Positions 29,813 to 38,330 of a stretch of 64,000 nt of DNA are shown piece by piece. How positions within the stretch are numbered: position 1 is the first letter of the stretch; every line of letters starts with the position of its first letter. The stretch is taken from assembly GCF_020639365.1 (NCBI RefSeq), contig NZ_JAINUL010000001.1:1945967-2009966 (forward strand), in the 5' to 3' direction. The notes under the pieces were generated by a model that saw only the letters and a list, made by a program, of their open reading frames with translations, ran no database searches and had not been told where the DNA came from. The position numbers and the translations under genes are program-made. Source of the DNA: Streptomyces flavotricini. GTDB lineage: Bacteria > Actinomycetota > Actinomycetes > Streptomycetales > Streptomycetaceae.

Positions 29813-32008
29813 TCAGTGCTCCTTGACCAGTCCGGCGTACGCGCCCCGCGCGGCGAGGAGTTGCTCGTGCCGTCCGCGCTCCACGACCGTGCCCCGGTCG
29901 AGTACGACGATCTCGTCGCTGTCGCGCACGGTGCTCAGCCGGTGGGCGATCACCACGCAGGCGCAGCCGCGGCGCCGGAGGTTGTCGATGACGATCTGCT
30001 CGGTCGCCGCGTCCAGGGCGCTGGTCACCTCGTCCAGGATCATGACGCTGGGACGGCGCACCAGGGCGCGGGCGATCTCCAGGCGCTGGCGCTGGCCGCC
30101 GGAGAAATTGCGCCCGTCCTGCTCGACGCGGCTGTGGATGCCGCCGGCCCGGCGCGCGACCACCTCGTACACGGCGGCGTCCTGGAGGGCGGCGACGACG
30201 GCCTCGTCCGGGATGGAGGGGTCCCAGAGGGCGACGTTGTCGCGGACGGTGCCCTCGAAGAGGAAGACGTCCTGGTCCACGAAGGACACGGAGGCGGCCA
30301 GCGCGCCGCGCGGGATGTCCTCCAGCCGCATCCCGTCGATGCGGATGGCCCCCTCCCACGGCGTGTAGAGGCCGGAAATCAGGCGGGAGACGGTGGACTT
30401 GCCGCTGCCGGAGCCGCCGACGAGCGCGACCTGCTGCCCGGGGCCGACCGCGAGAGAGACGCCCTTCAGCAGCGGCGCGTCGAGCGGGCCGTAGCCGAAG
30501 GTGATGCCGTCCAGCTCCACGTGGCCCTTGAGCCGGCGGGTGCCGGAGAGCGGATCGCGGCGCAGGTAGAGGGGGTCGACGGGAAAGTTCTCGACGTCCC
30601 GCAGCCGGGCGATGTCGGCGGCGAAGTCCTGGATCCGTCCGGCCACGCCGCCCAGGCGGGTGATCGGCGCGGTGAAGCTGGTCACCAGGGCCTGGAAGGC
30701 GACGAGCAGGCCGACCGAGAGGTGCCCCTCCACCGCCCGCAGGCCGCCGATCATCAGGATCAGCGCGCTGTTGAGGGCGGCGAGCGTGGGTGCGACCACG
30801 GCCAGCCAGGCGCTGGGGACGCCGAGCCGCTGCTGGACGTCGAGGGTGACGGCGTGCTGGCCGGCCCAGCGGCGGAAGAAGGCGTCCTCCCCGCCGGTGG
30901 CCTTCATCGTCTCGATGAGCTGCAGGCCGCTGTACGAGGTGTTGGTGAGCCGGGCGCTCTCGGCGCGCAGCTTCTGCGTGCCGGTGGCCCTCATCCCCAT
31001 CACGATCCGCAGGGCCGCGAGGTTGAGCAGGGCGATGAGCACGCCGACGAGGGTGAGTTGCGGATCGTACGTCCACAGCAGGACCGCGTAGAGCACGACC
31101 ACGACGGCGTCCACGCCGGCGGCGGCGAGGTCGCGGGCGAGGGTCTCGGCGACCGCGTCGTTGGACTGGAGGCGCTGGACGAGGTCGGCGGGGTTGCGCT
31201 GGGTGAAGAACGCGACGGGAAGCCGCAGCAGGTGGCGCAGGAAGCGGGCGCTGCCGAGCGTCGAGGAGATGATGCGGCCGCGCAGCAGGTTGGCCTGCTG
31301 CAGCCAGGTGAGTACGGCCGTCAGGACGAGGGCCGCCGCCATCGCCGTGAACAGCACGCCCAGCAGGGAGCTCTGCGCGCCGATGAGGAACATGTCGATG
31401 TACGTACGGCTCAGCGCGGGCACCGTCGCGCCGACGGCCACCAGCAGGAGGCTGGAGAGCACGGCGGCGAGCATCGTCCCCGATGTGCCGCGCAGGCGGG
31501 CCGGCATGGCGCTCATGACGCCTTGTCTGCGGCCTGTGCGGCGGAAGCGCGGGCCGGGTTCGAAGACGAGCGCGATGCCGGTGAACGCGGTGTCGAACTC
31601 CTCCATGGGGACGAACCGGCGCCCCTTGGCGGGGTCGTTGACGTACGCGCCCCGGCGGCCGAGGCGCCGGCCGGTGCCCTCGTAGACGACGTAGTGGTTG
31701 AACTCCCAGAAGAGGATGGCGGGCGGGCTCAGGCGGGCGAGTGCGGCCAGGTCCATCTGCATGCCCTTGGCGGTCAGCCCGTAGCCGCGGGCGGCCTTCA
31801 GCAGGTTGCCGGCGCGGGAGCCGTCGCGCGACACCCCGCAGGCGATGCGCAGCTCTTCCAGCGGTACGAAGCGGCCGTGGTGGCCGAGCACCATGGCCAG
31901 CGCGGCGGCCCCGCACTCCACGGCCTCCATCTGGAGCACGGTGGGCGTGCGCACGGGACGGGGCGTGCGGCGCGGGGGGCGCGGTCGGCCACGGGAGGAG
32001 GTGGTCAC
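29813..32008 (-). CDS. NHLP-type bacteriocin export ABC transporter with C39 peptidase (ABC1 type)
   Basis: The protein has 731 residues from the GTG at 32008, which overlaps the HlyD stop (GTGA). An N-terminal C39 peptidase has Cys32 (VECGAAAL), His105 (NHYVVYEG) and Asp125 (VNDPAKG). It cuts leaders after double glycine. Membrane segments lie at about 170-440. The ATPase has Walker A GGSGSGKST, signature FSGGQRQRLEIAR and Walker B MILDEVTSALD. It should cleave and export the small peptide encoded upstream. The longer open frame to 32827 has no support. Confidence 0.94.
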   Translation of the reverse strand: MTTSSRGRPRPPRRTPRPVRTPTVLQMEAVECGAAALAMVLGHHGRFVPLEELRIACGVSRDGSRAGNLLKAARGYGLTAKGMQMDLAALARLSPPAILFWEFNHYVVYEGTGRRLGRRGAYVNDPAKGRRFVPMEEFDTAFTGIALVFEPGPRFRRTGRRQGVMSAMPARLRGTSGTMLAAVLSSLLLVAVGATVPALSRTYIDMFLIGAQSSLLGVLFTAMAAALVLTAVLTWLQQANLLRGRIISSTLGSARFLRHLLRLPVAFFTQRNPADLVQRLQSNDAVAETLARDLAAAGVDAVVVVLYAVLLWTYDPQLTLVGVLIALLNLAALRIVMGMRATGTQKLRAESARLTNTSYSGLQLIETMKATGGEDAFFRRWAGQHAVTLDVQQRLGVPSAWLAVVAPTLAALNSALILMIGGLRAVEGHLSVGLLVAFQALVTSFTAPITRLGGVAGRIQDFAADIARLRDVENFPVDPLYLRRDPLSGTRRLKGHVELDGITFGYGPLDAPLLKGVSLAVGPGQQVALVGGSGSGKSTVSRLISGLYTPWEGAIRIDGMRLEDIPRGALAASVSFVDQDVFLFEGTVRDNVALWDPSIPDEAVVAALQDAAVYEVVARRAGGIHSRVEQDGRNFSGGQRQRLEIARALVRRPSVMILDEVTSALDAATEQIVIDNLRRRGCACVVIAHRLSTVRDSDEIVVLDRGTVVERGRHEQLLAARGAYAGLVKEH

Positions 32009-32811
32009 GGGAGCAGCCAATCGACGGGGCGTTGTGCCGGGAGGTGGACGGATCCGGTCACCGGCGTCGTGGAGTCGAGGGGGTAGGGGGGCCCGTCCGA
32101 GGTGGACCAGCGGTAGCCGGAGGTCGTCGCGGAGGAGCGTTCGAGCTGCACGAGCACCGCTACCGGATTGCCCTGGCGGGCGAACTGCGCGGCGAGGCGG
32201 GCGTCTGCGAGGAAGCCGCCGATCTGCGCCTGCGTCTGGGGCGCCCGCCCGACTTCCTTGACGCGCCCGCGCAGCACGCCGAAGCGCTCCCGGGGGACGG
32301 ACTGGACGTCCACGTCGACGGGAGCCCCGACGCGGATCTCCGCACCGCCGGCCCCGGACACGTACAGCACCGCGACCAACGGCTCGTCCGCGCCGCCGAC
32401 CCGTTCCAGGACGGCGAGGTCCGCGCCCACCGCCACGACGGCGCCCGTCTTGGCGACCAGGCCCGTCACCCGGCCGCCGGCCACGGCGCGCACGGTCCGT
32501 TCGCCTTGCTCGGTGGCGACTTGGAGCAGGGGCGCGCCGGGGGAAAGCAGTTGCCCCTCTTTGGCGAGCACGGTGGTGACCTGTCCGGAGAAAGGACTCT
32601 GGAGCAGGTAACTGCCTTGGGCGCGCGTGAGGATTCCAGGTGCGCTCTGCTTGGCGGAAACAGACCCGCCGAACGCCCACACACCGGCGGCGGCCACGAC
32701 GAGAACGCTCACGCAGAGCACGAATCTCCCCTGCGGCCGGGCGAATCGCACGGGCAGATCGAACTCGTCGCCGGATTGCAGTTTGGAGAGTGCCTTTCGA
32801 CGGAACTGCAC
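32005..32811 (-). CDS. HlyD-like periplasmic adaptor of the NHLP bacteriocin export system
   Basis: The protein has 268 residues from a GTG behind GGGGAG. One N-terminal membrane helix (FVLCVSVLVVAAAGVWAFGG, residues 30-49) is followed by a lipoyl/barrel-sandwich domain (SPFSGQVTTVLAKEGQLLSP near residue 72). A short second half follows. It lacks the long coiled coil of Gram-negative HlyD, as expected for a single-membrane host. It works with the two ABC proteins encoded after it. The 73-bp spacer from the precursor gene contains a strong hairpin. Confidence 0.88.
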   Translation of the reverse strand: MQFRRKALSKLQSGDEFDLPVRFARPQGRFVLCVSVLVVAAAGVWAFGGSVSAKQSAPGILTRAQGSYLLQSPFSGQVTTVLAKEGQLLSPGAPLLQVATEQGERTVRAVAGGRVTGLVAKTGAVVAVGADLAVLERVGGADEPLVAVLYVSGAGGAEIRVGAPVDVDVQSVPRERFGVLRGRVKEVGRAPQTQAQIGGFLADARLAAQFARQGNPVAVLVQLERSSATTSGYRWSTSDGPPYPLDSTTPVTGSVHLPAQRPVDWLLP

Positions 32812-32832
32812 GAACTCCCCTTCTCACACGGC

Positions 32833-32865
32833 GGACCCCGGAACGAGGAATACGCTCCGGGGTCC
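32833..32865 (-). terminator. hairpin (attenuator) between precursor gene and exporter genes
   Basis: GGACCCCGGA (32833-32842) pairs perfectly with TCCGGGGTCC (32856-32865) around a 13-base loop. It lies in the gap between the peptide gene and hlyD. Such a partial terminator would give more precursor than exporter mRNA. Confidence 0.7.
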
Positions 32866-32884
32866 ACTCACACGGACATCCGAC

Positions 32885-33103
32885 TCAGAGGCCGGCGACA
32901 CCGGCGCGCACGCCGGCGATGCCCTCGACCTGGCCGGGCAGGGCCTGCACGCCCTGGACCGTGTGGAGCGAGGTGACCGTGTTCACCACGTGGAAGACGT
33001 CGCCGGTCACGGCGCCGAGCAGCCCACCGGAAATGCTGACACCGCCGGAAACCGCGTCCAGCTCGTTGTCGGCGATCTCACGGGTCTCGATGTCGTTACG
33101 CAT
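32885..33103 (-). CDS. small secreted peptide precursor with double-glycine leader (putative bacteriocin/RiPP)
   Basis: This 72-residue protein begins MRNDIETREIADNELDAV and then SGG. The acidic start plus L-x-x-V-SGG is a double-glycine leader of 21 residues. The remaining 51 residues are Val/Gly/Ala-rich and hydrophobic (GLLGAVTGDVFHVVNTVTSL and more) and have no Cys, Trp or Tyr. The C39 peptidase-transporter and HlyD encoded just downstream should process and export it. A second SGG at residues 25-27 could be an alternative cleavage site. AAAGGG lies 10 bp before the ATG. No lanthionine synthetase, YcaO or radical SAM gene is adjacent, so the peptide may be unmodified or modified from elsewhere. 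Confidence 0.82.
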   Translation of the reverse strand: MRNDIETREIADNELDAVSGGVSISGGLLGAVTGDVFHVVNTVTSLHTVQGVQALPGQVEGIAGVRAGVAGL

Positions 33104-33485
33104 GATGTGCGCACCCTTTCAGTCGTCTGAACATTCTCGAATAACGCGGCCGACCACGACCCACGCCGGACAGATGAAAGCACGCGAACAACCAACGCAG
33201 CCAACCACGTTGAGACCCCACATGAAGGGGGACGAGGACACGCACCACGAACTCCCCGACCATTCCCGCAGATCCCCACACCCCCTCCACAAGATCGAGT
33301 AACACATCCGACCGCCCCGTCACCCCGAATGCCCAAACCCTCCCGAACCACCCCATGAACCAGCCGAGGATGTAACAGGACCCACCCCCTCCACTTTCAC
33401 CGGGTGAAGATTCCCGGGAGCGGCATCCCGTGACGCCGCGACCACAATCCGTACGGACCGTCACCTGCCCGGCTATGGTCGGCCC
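33104..33485 (-). promoter_or_regulatory. long upstream region of the peptide gene
   Basis: This 380-bp region has no convincing gene. Its minus strand is rich in G and T (its plus strand in C and A), and it is AT-richer than its surroundings near 33130-33300. It should hold the promoter of the peptide operon (a TATTCG-like -10 near 33135 is possible) and that of acylphosphatase at the right end. Short open frames here have poor codon use. Confidence 0.45.
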
Positions 33486-33761
33486 ATGGAACGGGTGCGC
33501 AGCAGAGTGATCGTCCACGGCGGGGTACAGGGGGTCTTCTTCCGCGACACCTGCCGCCGTACGGCCCTCGACTACGGCGTGGCCGGCTGGGTCCGCAACC
33601 TCCCGGACGGCACGGTCGAGGCGGCCTTCGAGGGCCCCGCGGAAGCGGTGGCCCGCCTGATCACCTGGACCCGCCAGGGCCCGCCCACGGCCACGGTCAC
33701 CCGGGTGGAAGTCCACGAGGAACCCCTCGAAGCCCTCACGACCTTCGAGATCATCGACTGA
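33486..33761 (+). CDS. acyP: acylphosphatase
   Basis: This 91-residue protein matches the family length. VHGGVQGVFFRDTCRRTA (residue 10 on) carries the phosphate-binding loop and catalytic Arg. GWVRNLPDGTVEAAFEG (residue 34 on) carries the catalytic Asn. It hydrolyses acyl phosphates such as 1,3-bisphosphoglycerate in the cytoplasm. It stands alone and starts next to the peptide gene promoter region. Confidence 0.95.
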   Translation: MERVRSRVIVHGGVQGVFFRDTCRRTALDYGVAGWVRNLPDGTVEAAFEGPAEAVARLITWTRQGPPTATVTRVEVHEEPLEALTTFEIID

Positions 33762-33962
33762 CCGGAGGAAGGGACACGCCGGGTACCGGCCGGATCGGCG
33801 AGCCGCGCGCACCGTCCGCCGCCCCGTGGTGGTCCGACGCGTGCCGGCCGCGGAGGGCACGCCCCTCGAACCTCCCCGGCCGGGCCGGACGGGGAGCACA
33901 CCGCCCGCGCGGGGCGACGTACCGCACACCCCCGGGCCGGTCGTGGCGGGGCGTCAGTCGCG

Positions 33963-34400
33963 GCGCCCGGCGCCGCCGCGTGTGCCATCCCCACGTCGAG
34001 GGTCGCCTCGCCGGCCCAGCCCAGCATGGCGGCGTTCTCCGGGTCCCGCTTCGGGGCGTTGCCCCACTCGACCGCCTGCACCTCGGTGCCGGGCATCCCG
34101 AACTGCGCGCTGTAGACGTCCAGGTCGTGCTGGACGGTCGGTGAGCCGAACGAGTCCACGATCACGACCGTGCGCCCCTTGCCGGTGATGCCCGCCCTGT
34201 GGAGCGGGTTGAGGTCGTACGCCTCGCGGTACTGCGGCGGGTGCAGCACGCGATCTTCCGCATGCCCCGGCACTCCTCGCAGGAGAGCGGGCTTCCCGCG
34301 GCGCGGACCAGCTGGTGGCCGGCGACGGCGGGACGGGCCACGGTGCGCGGGACCGCCGGGGAGTGCCCGGAGGCGGTCAGGGTCCCGGTCACCACTCCCT
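33963..34400 (-). pseudogene. fragment of an S53 (sedolisin-like) serine peptidase
   Basis: A central fragment survives: QYREAYDLNPLHRAGITGKG, then RTVVIVDSFGSPTVQHDLDV, and the catalytic Glu/Asp block GEATLDVGMAHAAAPGA. These match the start of the catalytic domain of S53 peptidases. The signal peptide and most of the pro-region are missing or out of frame (a shift near 34250 separates CRGMRKIACC from PPQYREAY). The catalytic Ser half is absent. The region between acyP and the M4 peptidase gene is therefore relic DNA. Confidence 0.65.
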
Positions 34401-34451
34401 GGGGGTGGCGCCGCTCGGAGCGACGTCTTCGCGATCAGACCCGCCAAGTCC

Positions 34452-34462
34452 TGTTCAGAACA
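34452..34462. promoter_or_regulatory. TGTTCAGAACA palindrome upstream of the M4 peptidase
   Basis: This perfect 11-base palindrome lies about 320 bp before the M4 gene in an AT-richer stretch. It could be an operator, but no regulator is known for it. Confidence 0.35.
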
Positions 34463-34522
34463 AGACTGTTTGACGCTTGATGTCGAACGCTTTACCTGTT
34501 CGCGAAACGCGCCATTCACGGT

Positions 34523-34538
34523 CTTGACCCGGGTCAAG
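34523..34538 (+). promoter_or_regulatory. 16-bp perfect palindrome overlapping a candidate -35 box
   Basis: CTTGACCCGGGTCAAG is a perfect palindrome. It includes TTGACC, and AAATAA follows after 17 bases, so it may be a promoter whose -35 is covered by a dimeric repressor. It is about 245 bp upstream of the M4 peptidase start. Confidence 0.5.
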
Positions 34539-34781
34539 TGACACCCGAAATAAGGCGATTTAGAGCCGAGTATGCCCATCTGCGCAGGCTCCGAACGTCC
34601 GCCCAGCGGACGCGGTGGGGCGAAATCCGGACGCGTTTCGGCCAATACCTGTCGTGTCCATGGCGATCATGAAGATCGCTGGCAACCTCTCCACATCCCC
34701 AGCACGACGAGATCGAACGCTCCTCCCGGCGGGCCTCATCCCGGCCGCCGGTTCCACCCCCCACGCACCGAAGGAGTCCGC

Positions 34782-36821
34782 GTGAAGTCCACGCACCGGC
34801 GGAACGCCACCGCCACCGGGGCCCTGCTCGCCGCAGCCGCCCTCCTCACCGTCGGCGTCCAGGCCGGCACCGCCAACGCGCAGCCCGAACCGTCCGCGAA
34901 CGCGGCCGCCCCCAAGGGCCAGGTCCGCAACCCGGGCGCACTCCCCGCGCAGCTCACCCCCTCCCAGCGGGCCGAGCTCATAGCCAAGGCGCAGAGCACC
35001 ACGGCCGCCACGGCCGAGGAACTCGGCCTGGGCCCGCAGGAGAAGCTCCTCGTCCACGATGTGGTCAAGGACCAGGACGGCACCACCCACACCCGGTACG
35101 AGCGCACGTACGAGGGGCTCCCCGTCCTCGGCGGCGACCTGGTCGTCAACCGCACCGCGGCCGACCGCACCCAGAGCGTGAGCAAGGCGTCCGAGGCCAC
35201 GCTCCAGGGCGTCTCCACCTCCGCCCCGGCCGACGCTCCGGCGGCCGCCTCCGCGAAGGCCCTCGACGCCGCGAAGGCGGCCGGCTCCAAGGCCGACAAG
35301 GCCGACGCCGCCCCCCGCAAGATCGTGTGGATGGCGAACGGCGTGCCCACCCTGGCCTACGAGACCGTCATCGGCGGGCTCCAGGACGACGGCACCCCCA
35401 ACCAGCTCCACGTCGTCACCGACGCCAAGACGGGCGCGAAGCTCCACCAGTGGCAGGGCATCGAGACCGGTGTCGGCAACACCCACTACAGCGGCCAGGT
35501 CACCCTCGGCACGTCGAAGTCGGGCACGAACTTCACCCTGAACGACACCGGCCGCGGCGGCCACAAGACGTACAACCTCAACCACGGCACCTCGGGCACG
35601 GGCTCGCTCTTCAGCCAGTCCACCGACACCTGGGGCAACGGAGCCAACTCCAACGCCGCCACCGCGGGCGCCGACGCCGCCTACGGCGCCGGGGTCACCT
35701 GGGACTTCTACAAGAACGTCCTCGGCCGCTCCGGGATCCGCGGCGACGGAGTCGCCGCCTACTCCCGCGTCCACTACGGCAACGCCTACGTCAATGCCTT
35801 CTGGGACGACAGCTGCTTCTGCATGACGTACGGCGACGGGACGAACAACAACGACCCGCTGACCTCGCTGGACGTCGCCGGCCATGAGATGTCGCACGGC
35901 GTCACCGCCGCCACCGCCGGCCTGGAGTACAGCGACGAGTCGGGCGGCCTGAACGAGGCCACCTCCGACATCATGGGCACGTCCGTCGAGTTCTACGCCA
36001 ACAACCCGAGCGACCCGGGCGACTACCTCATCGGCGAGAAGATCGACATCAACAGCGACGGCACCCCGCTGCGCTACATGGACAAGCCGAGCAAGGACGG
36101 CGGCTCCGCGGACGCCTGGTACTCCGGTGTGGGCAACCTCGACGTCCACTACTCCTCGGGCCCGGCCAACCACTGGTTCTACCTGGCCTCCGAGGGCTCC
36201 GGCGCCAAGGTCGTGGGCGGCGTGAGCTACAACTCGCCCACCTCCGACGGCCTGCCCGTCACCGGCATCGGCCGGGACAAGGCGCAGCTCATCTGGTACA
36301 AGGCGCTCACCACCAAGTTCAACTCCACCACGGACTACGCGGGTGCCCGCGCCGGCACGATCGCGGCGGCGACCGAGCTGTACGGGGCCGGCAGCGCCGA
36401 GGTCAACGCCGTCACCGACGCATGGGCCGCGGTCAACGTCGGTGCCCGTTCGGGCGGCGGCAACCCGAACCCGGGCACGGTCTTCGAGAGCACGACCCGC
36501 GTGGCCATTCCGGACTCCCCCGGCCCCGCGGTCACCTCGTCGGTCGCCGTCACCGGCGTCACCGGCAACGCGCCGAGCACCCTCAAGGTCGGCGTGAAGA
36601 TCACCCACACCTACATCGGCGACCTCCAGATCGACCTGGTGGCCCCCAACGGGACCTCGTTCCGCCTGCAGAACTCCTCTTCGGACTCCACGGCGAACCT
36701 GGACAAGACCTACACCGTGAACGCCTCGGCCGTGGCGGCCAACGGCACCTGGAAGCTGAAGGTCCAGGACAAGGGCGCCGCAGACGTCGGCACGATCACC
36801 GACTTCAAGCTCACCTTCTGA
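34782..36821 (+). CDS. secreted M4 family (thermolysin-like) metalloprotease with P domain
   Basis: The protein has 679 residues from a GTG behind AAGGAG. A signal peptide (residues 1-35) is followed by an FTP/PepSY pro-region to about 210. The M4 catalytic domain has HExxH in VAGHEMSHGVTA near residue 368 and the third zinc ligand Glu in GGLNEATSDIMG near residue 392. A C-terminal proprotein-convertase P domain (from about residue 565, TRVAIPDSPG to TITDFKLTF) follows. It is a secreted neutral protease. A strong hairpin ends the transcript. Confidence 0.95.
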   Translation: MKSTHRRNATATGALLAAAALLTVGVQAGTANAQPEPSANAAAPKGQVRNPGALPAQLTPSQRAELIAKAQSTTAATAEELGLGPQEKLLVHDVVKDQDGTTHTRYERTYEGLPVLGGDLVVNRTAADRTQSVSKASEATLQGVSTSAPADAPAAASAKALDAAKAAGSKADKADAAPRKIVWMANGVPTLAYETVIGGLQDDGTPNQLHVVTDAKTGAKLHQWQGIETGVGNTHYSGQVTLGTSKSGTNFTLNDTGRGGHKTYNLNHGTSGTGSLFSQSTDTWGNGANSNAATAGADAAYGAGVTWDFYKNVLGRSGIRGDGVAAYSRVHYGNAYVNAFWDDSCFCMTYGDGTNNNDPLTSLDVAGHEMSHGVTAATAGLEYSDESGGLNEATSDIMGTSVEFYANNPSDPGDYLIGEKIDINSDGTPLRYMDKPSKDGGSADAWYSGVGNLDVHYSSGPANHWFYLASEGSGAKVVGGVSYNSPTSDGLPVTGIGRDKAQLIWYKALTTKFNSTTDYAGARAGTIAAATELYGAGSAEVNAVTDAWAAVNVGARSGGGNPNPGTVFESTTRVAIPDSPGPAVTSSVAVTGVTGNAPSTLKVGVKITHTYIGDLQIDLVAPNGTSFRLQNSSSDSTANLDKTYTVNASAVAANGTWKLKVQDKGAADVGTITDFKLTF

Positions 36822-36847
36822 CCGGCCGACCGGCCATGGTCTGAACG

Positions 36848-36881
36848 AGGTGCCCGGAGGCCCCCGCGGCTCCGGGCACCT
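36848..36881 (+). terminator. terminator of the M4 peptidase gene
   Basis: AGGTGCCCGGAG (36848-36859) pairs perfectly with CTCCGGGCACCT (36870-36881), followed by TCG. It starts 26 bp after the stop codon. Confidence 0.85.
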
Positions 36882-37002
36882 TCGCATGCCCGAGCGCGCG
36901 CTTCCCCATGGCTGGTGCCGTGCCGCACCCGGGACGGCGGGCGCTGCCGTGCCGATCCGGAAGGCTCCCCGCAGGCCCCGGCGCCGAAGCTCAGGCGCGT
37001 GC

Positions 37003-37280
37003 TCACCTCGGGGGCGCCTGCCCCTCGGGACCGTGGTCGGCGTCCGGCGGCGGGGGCTGCGCCGGCAGCGTCCAGAAGCGGTCCAGGGTGGTCATCACGA
37101 GTCGGCACACCCTCTCCGGGTCCGCGCTGGCCAGGGGTTCGCGGGCGGTGACCGTGCGCATCAGGCCGATCCCGAGCAGCCAGGCCATGGCCAGATCGGC
37201 ACGCAGGGCGCCGTCCTGCCCAGGGGTCAGGCCGGCCAGCACCTTCCGGTACTCCCCGCCCAACTCCCGCAAGGTCGCCG
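37003..37280 (-). pseudogene. C-terminal remnant of a TetR-family regulator
   Basis: The reading frame gives a helix-rich stretch (LGGEYRKVLAGLTPGQ, ALRADLAMAWLLGIGLMRTV, SADPERVCRLVMTTLDRFW) typical of the ligand-binding half of TetR regulators that sit beside P450 genes. The DNA-binding half is missing. At about 37280 the frame runs directly into the antisense of a P450 fragment. No start codon with an RBS exists. Confidence 0.6.
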
Positions 37281-37917
37281 TCGCCTGCGCGCCTACATGG
37301 CGGGGCTGATCGCACTGCACCGCCGGGACCCGCAGGACGACCTGATGACGGCGCTCATCGAGGCCCGGGACACCGATGGCGACCGCCTCTCCGAGCCGGA
37401 GCTCGTCGACCTGTGCGTGGCGGTCCTGGTGGCCGGGCACGAAACCACGGCCTCCCAGATCCCCAACTTCGTCCTCACCCTGCTCGACCACCCGGAGCAG
37501 CTCGCACTGCTGCGACGGGACCCCGCACTGATCTCCCGGGCGGTGGAGGAGCTGCTGCGGTTCGTACCGCTGGGCAGTGGGGCGGGTCAGGCCCGCTACG
37601 CCACCGAAGACGTCGAGGTCGGCGGCACCCTGGTCCGGGCCGGGGACCCGCTGCTCGTCGCGATCGGCGCCGCCAACCGCGACGCGCTGCGCTTCGCCGC
37701 CCCCGGGGTCCTCGACATCCGGCGCCCCTCCAACCAGCACCTCGGATTCGGCCACGGCGTGCACCACTGCCTGGGGGCCCCGCTGGCCCGAATGGAGCTC
37801 CAGGAGGCCCTCGGGGCGCTGCTGGCGCGCTTCCCCGGGCTGAAGCTCGTGGGGGACGTCACATGGAAGACCGAGATGCTGGTCCGCGGGCCGCGCGTCA
37901 TGCCGATCGGGTGGTGA
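37274..37917 (+). pseudogene. C-terminal half of a cytochrome P450
   Basis: About 210 residues remain. The I helix (VLVAGHETTAS), ExxR (EELLRFVPLG) and heme loop (FGHGVHHCLGAPLAR) are intact, ending PRVMPIGW. The first 190 or so residues of a normal P450 are absent, and the fragment begins at the TetR remnant. An ATG at 37297 could still be used, but the protein could not fold as a P450. The stop overlaps the start of a ferredoxin remnant (GTGA). Confidence 0.8.
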
Positions 37918-38126
37918 GCGACGTGACGTGGACCGTACGGATCGACGCCGGCCTGTGCCTGGGTTCGGGCATCCGCGCGGGAACGGCCCCCGCCCCGCCT
38001 GAACGGTCACCGGCGCGACCGGACCGGGTGGGCGGCCTTCGTCACCGGTCCGGACCATGCCCTGGTGCTGCTTCGGCCCCCAGCTGGTCCACGAAAACGG
38101 TCAGGGGCCGTTTCAGATCACTCTGA
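37914..38126 (+). pseudogene. truncated 3Fe-4S ferredoxin of a P450 system
   Basis: The GTG at 37914 overlaps the P450 stop. VTWTVRIDAGLCLGSGIRAG resembles the start of P450-partner ferredoxins (RIDPGLCxGSGxCAG), but the second cluster Cys is Arg. The rest (APAPPERSPARPDRV) no longer matches, and the frame runs into the tRNA terminator. It cannot bind a cluster. Confidence 0.55.
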
Positions 38127-38139
38127 AACGGCCCCTGAC
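38100..38139 (-). terminator. terminator of tRNA-Pro
   Basis: An 18-bp perfect stem (38100-38117 with 38122-38139) has a TCAC loop. On the minus strand it is followed by GTTTTCG. It begins 17 bp after the tRNA 3' end. Confidence 0.9.
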
Positions 38140-38155
38140 TTGCGACTCTCTCGAG

Positions 38156-38229
<74 letters not shown>

Positions 38230-38330
38230 ATCCGCGCTGACCTGGGGTTTCCCCCGGGGTGAACGCGCACGAGAACGATACCGCACTTCGCGGGGTGGTC
38301 GCGCGCACCTTTCGCGGGGTCGGGACGGAC

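Noticed and set aside
28625..32086. A long plus-strand frame opposite the two ABC transporter genes
   Set aside because: It is antisense to intact ATPase motifs and shows no motif of its own.
33119..33307. A Cys/Trp-rich 62-codon frame upstream of the peptide gene, considered as a second precursor
   Set aside because: It has no RBS or leader motif, and its codon use is unlike genes. It falls in the probable promoter region.
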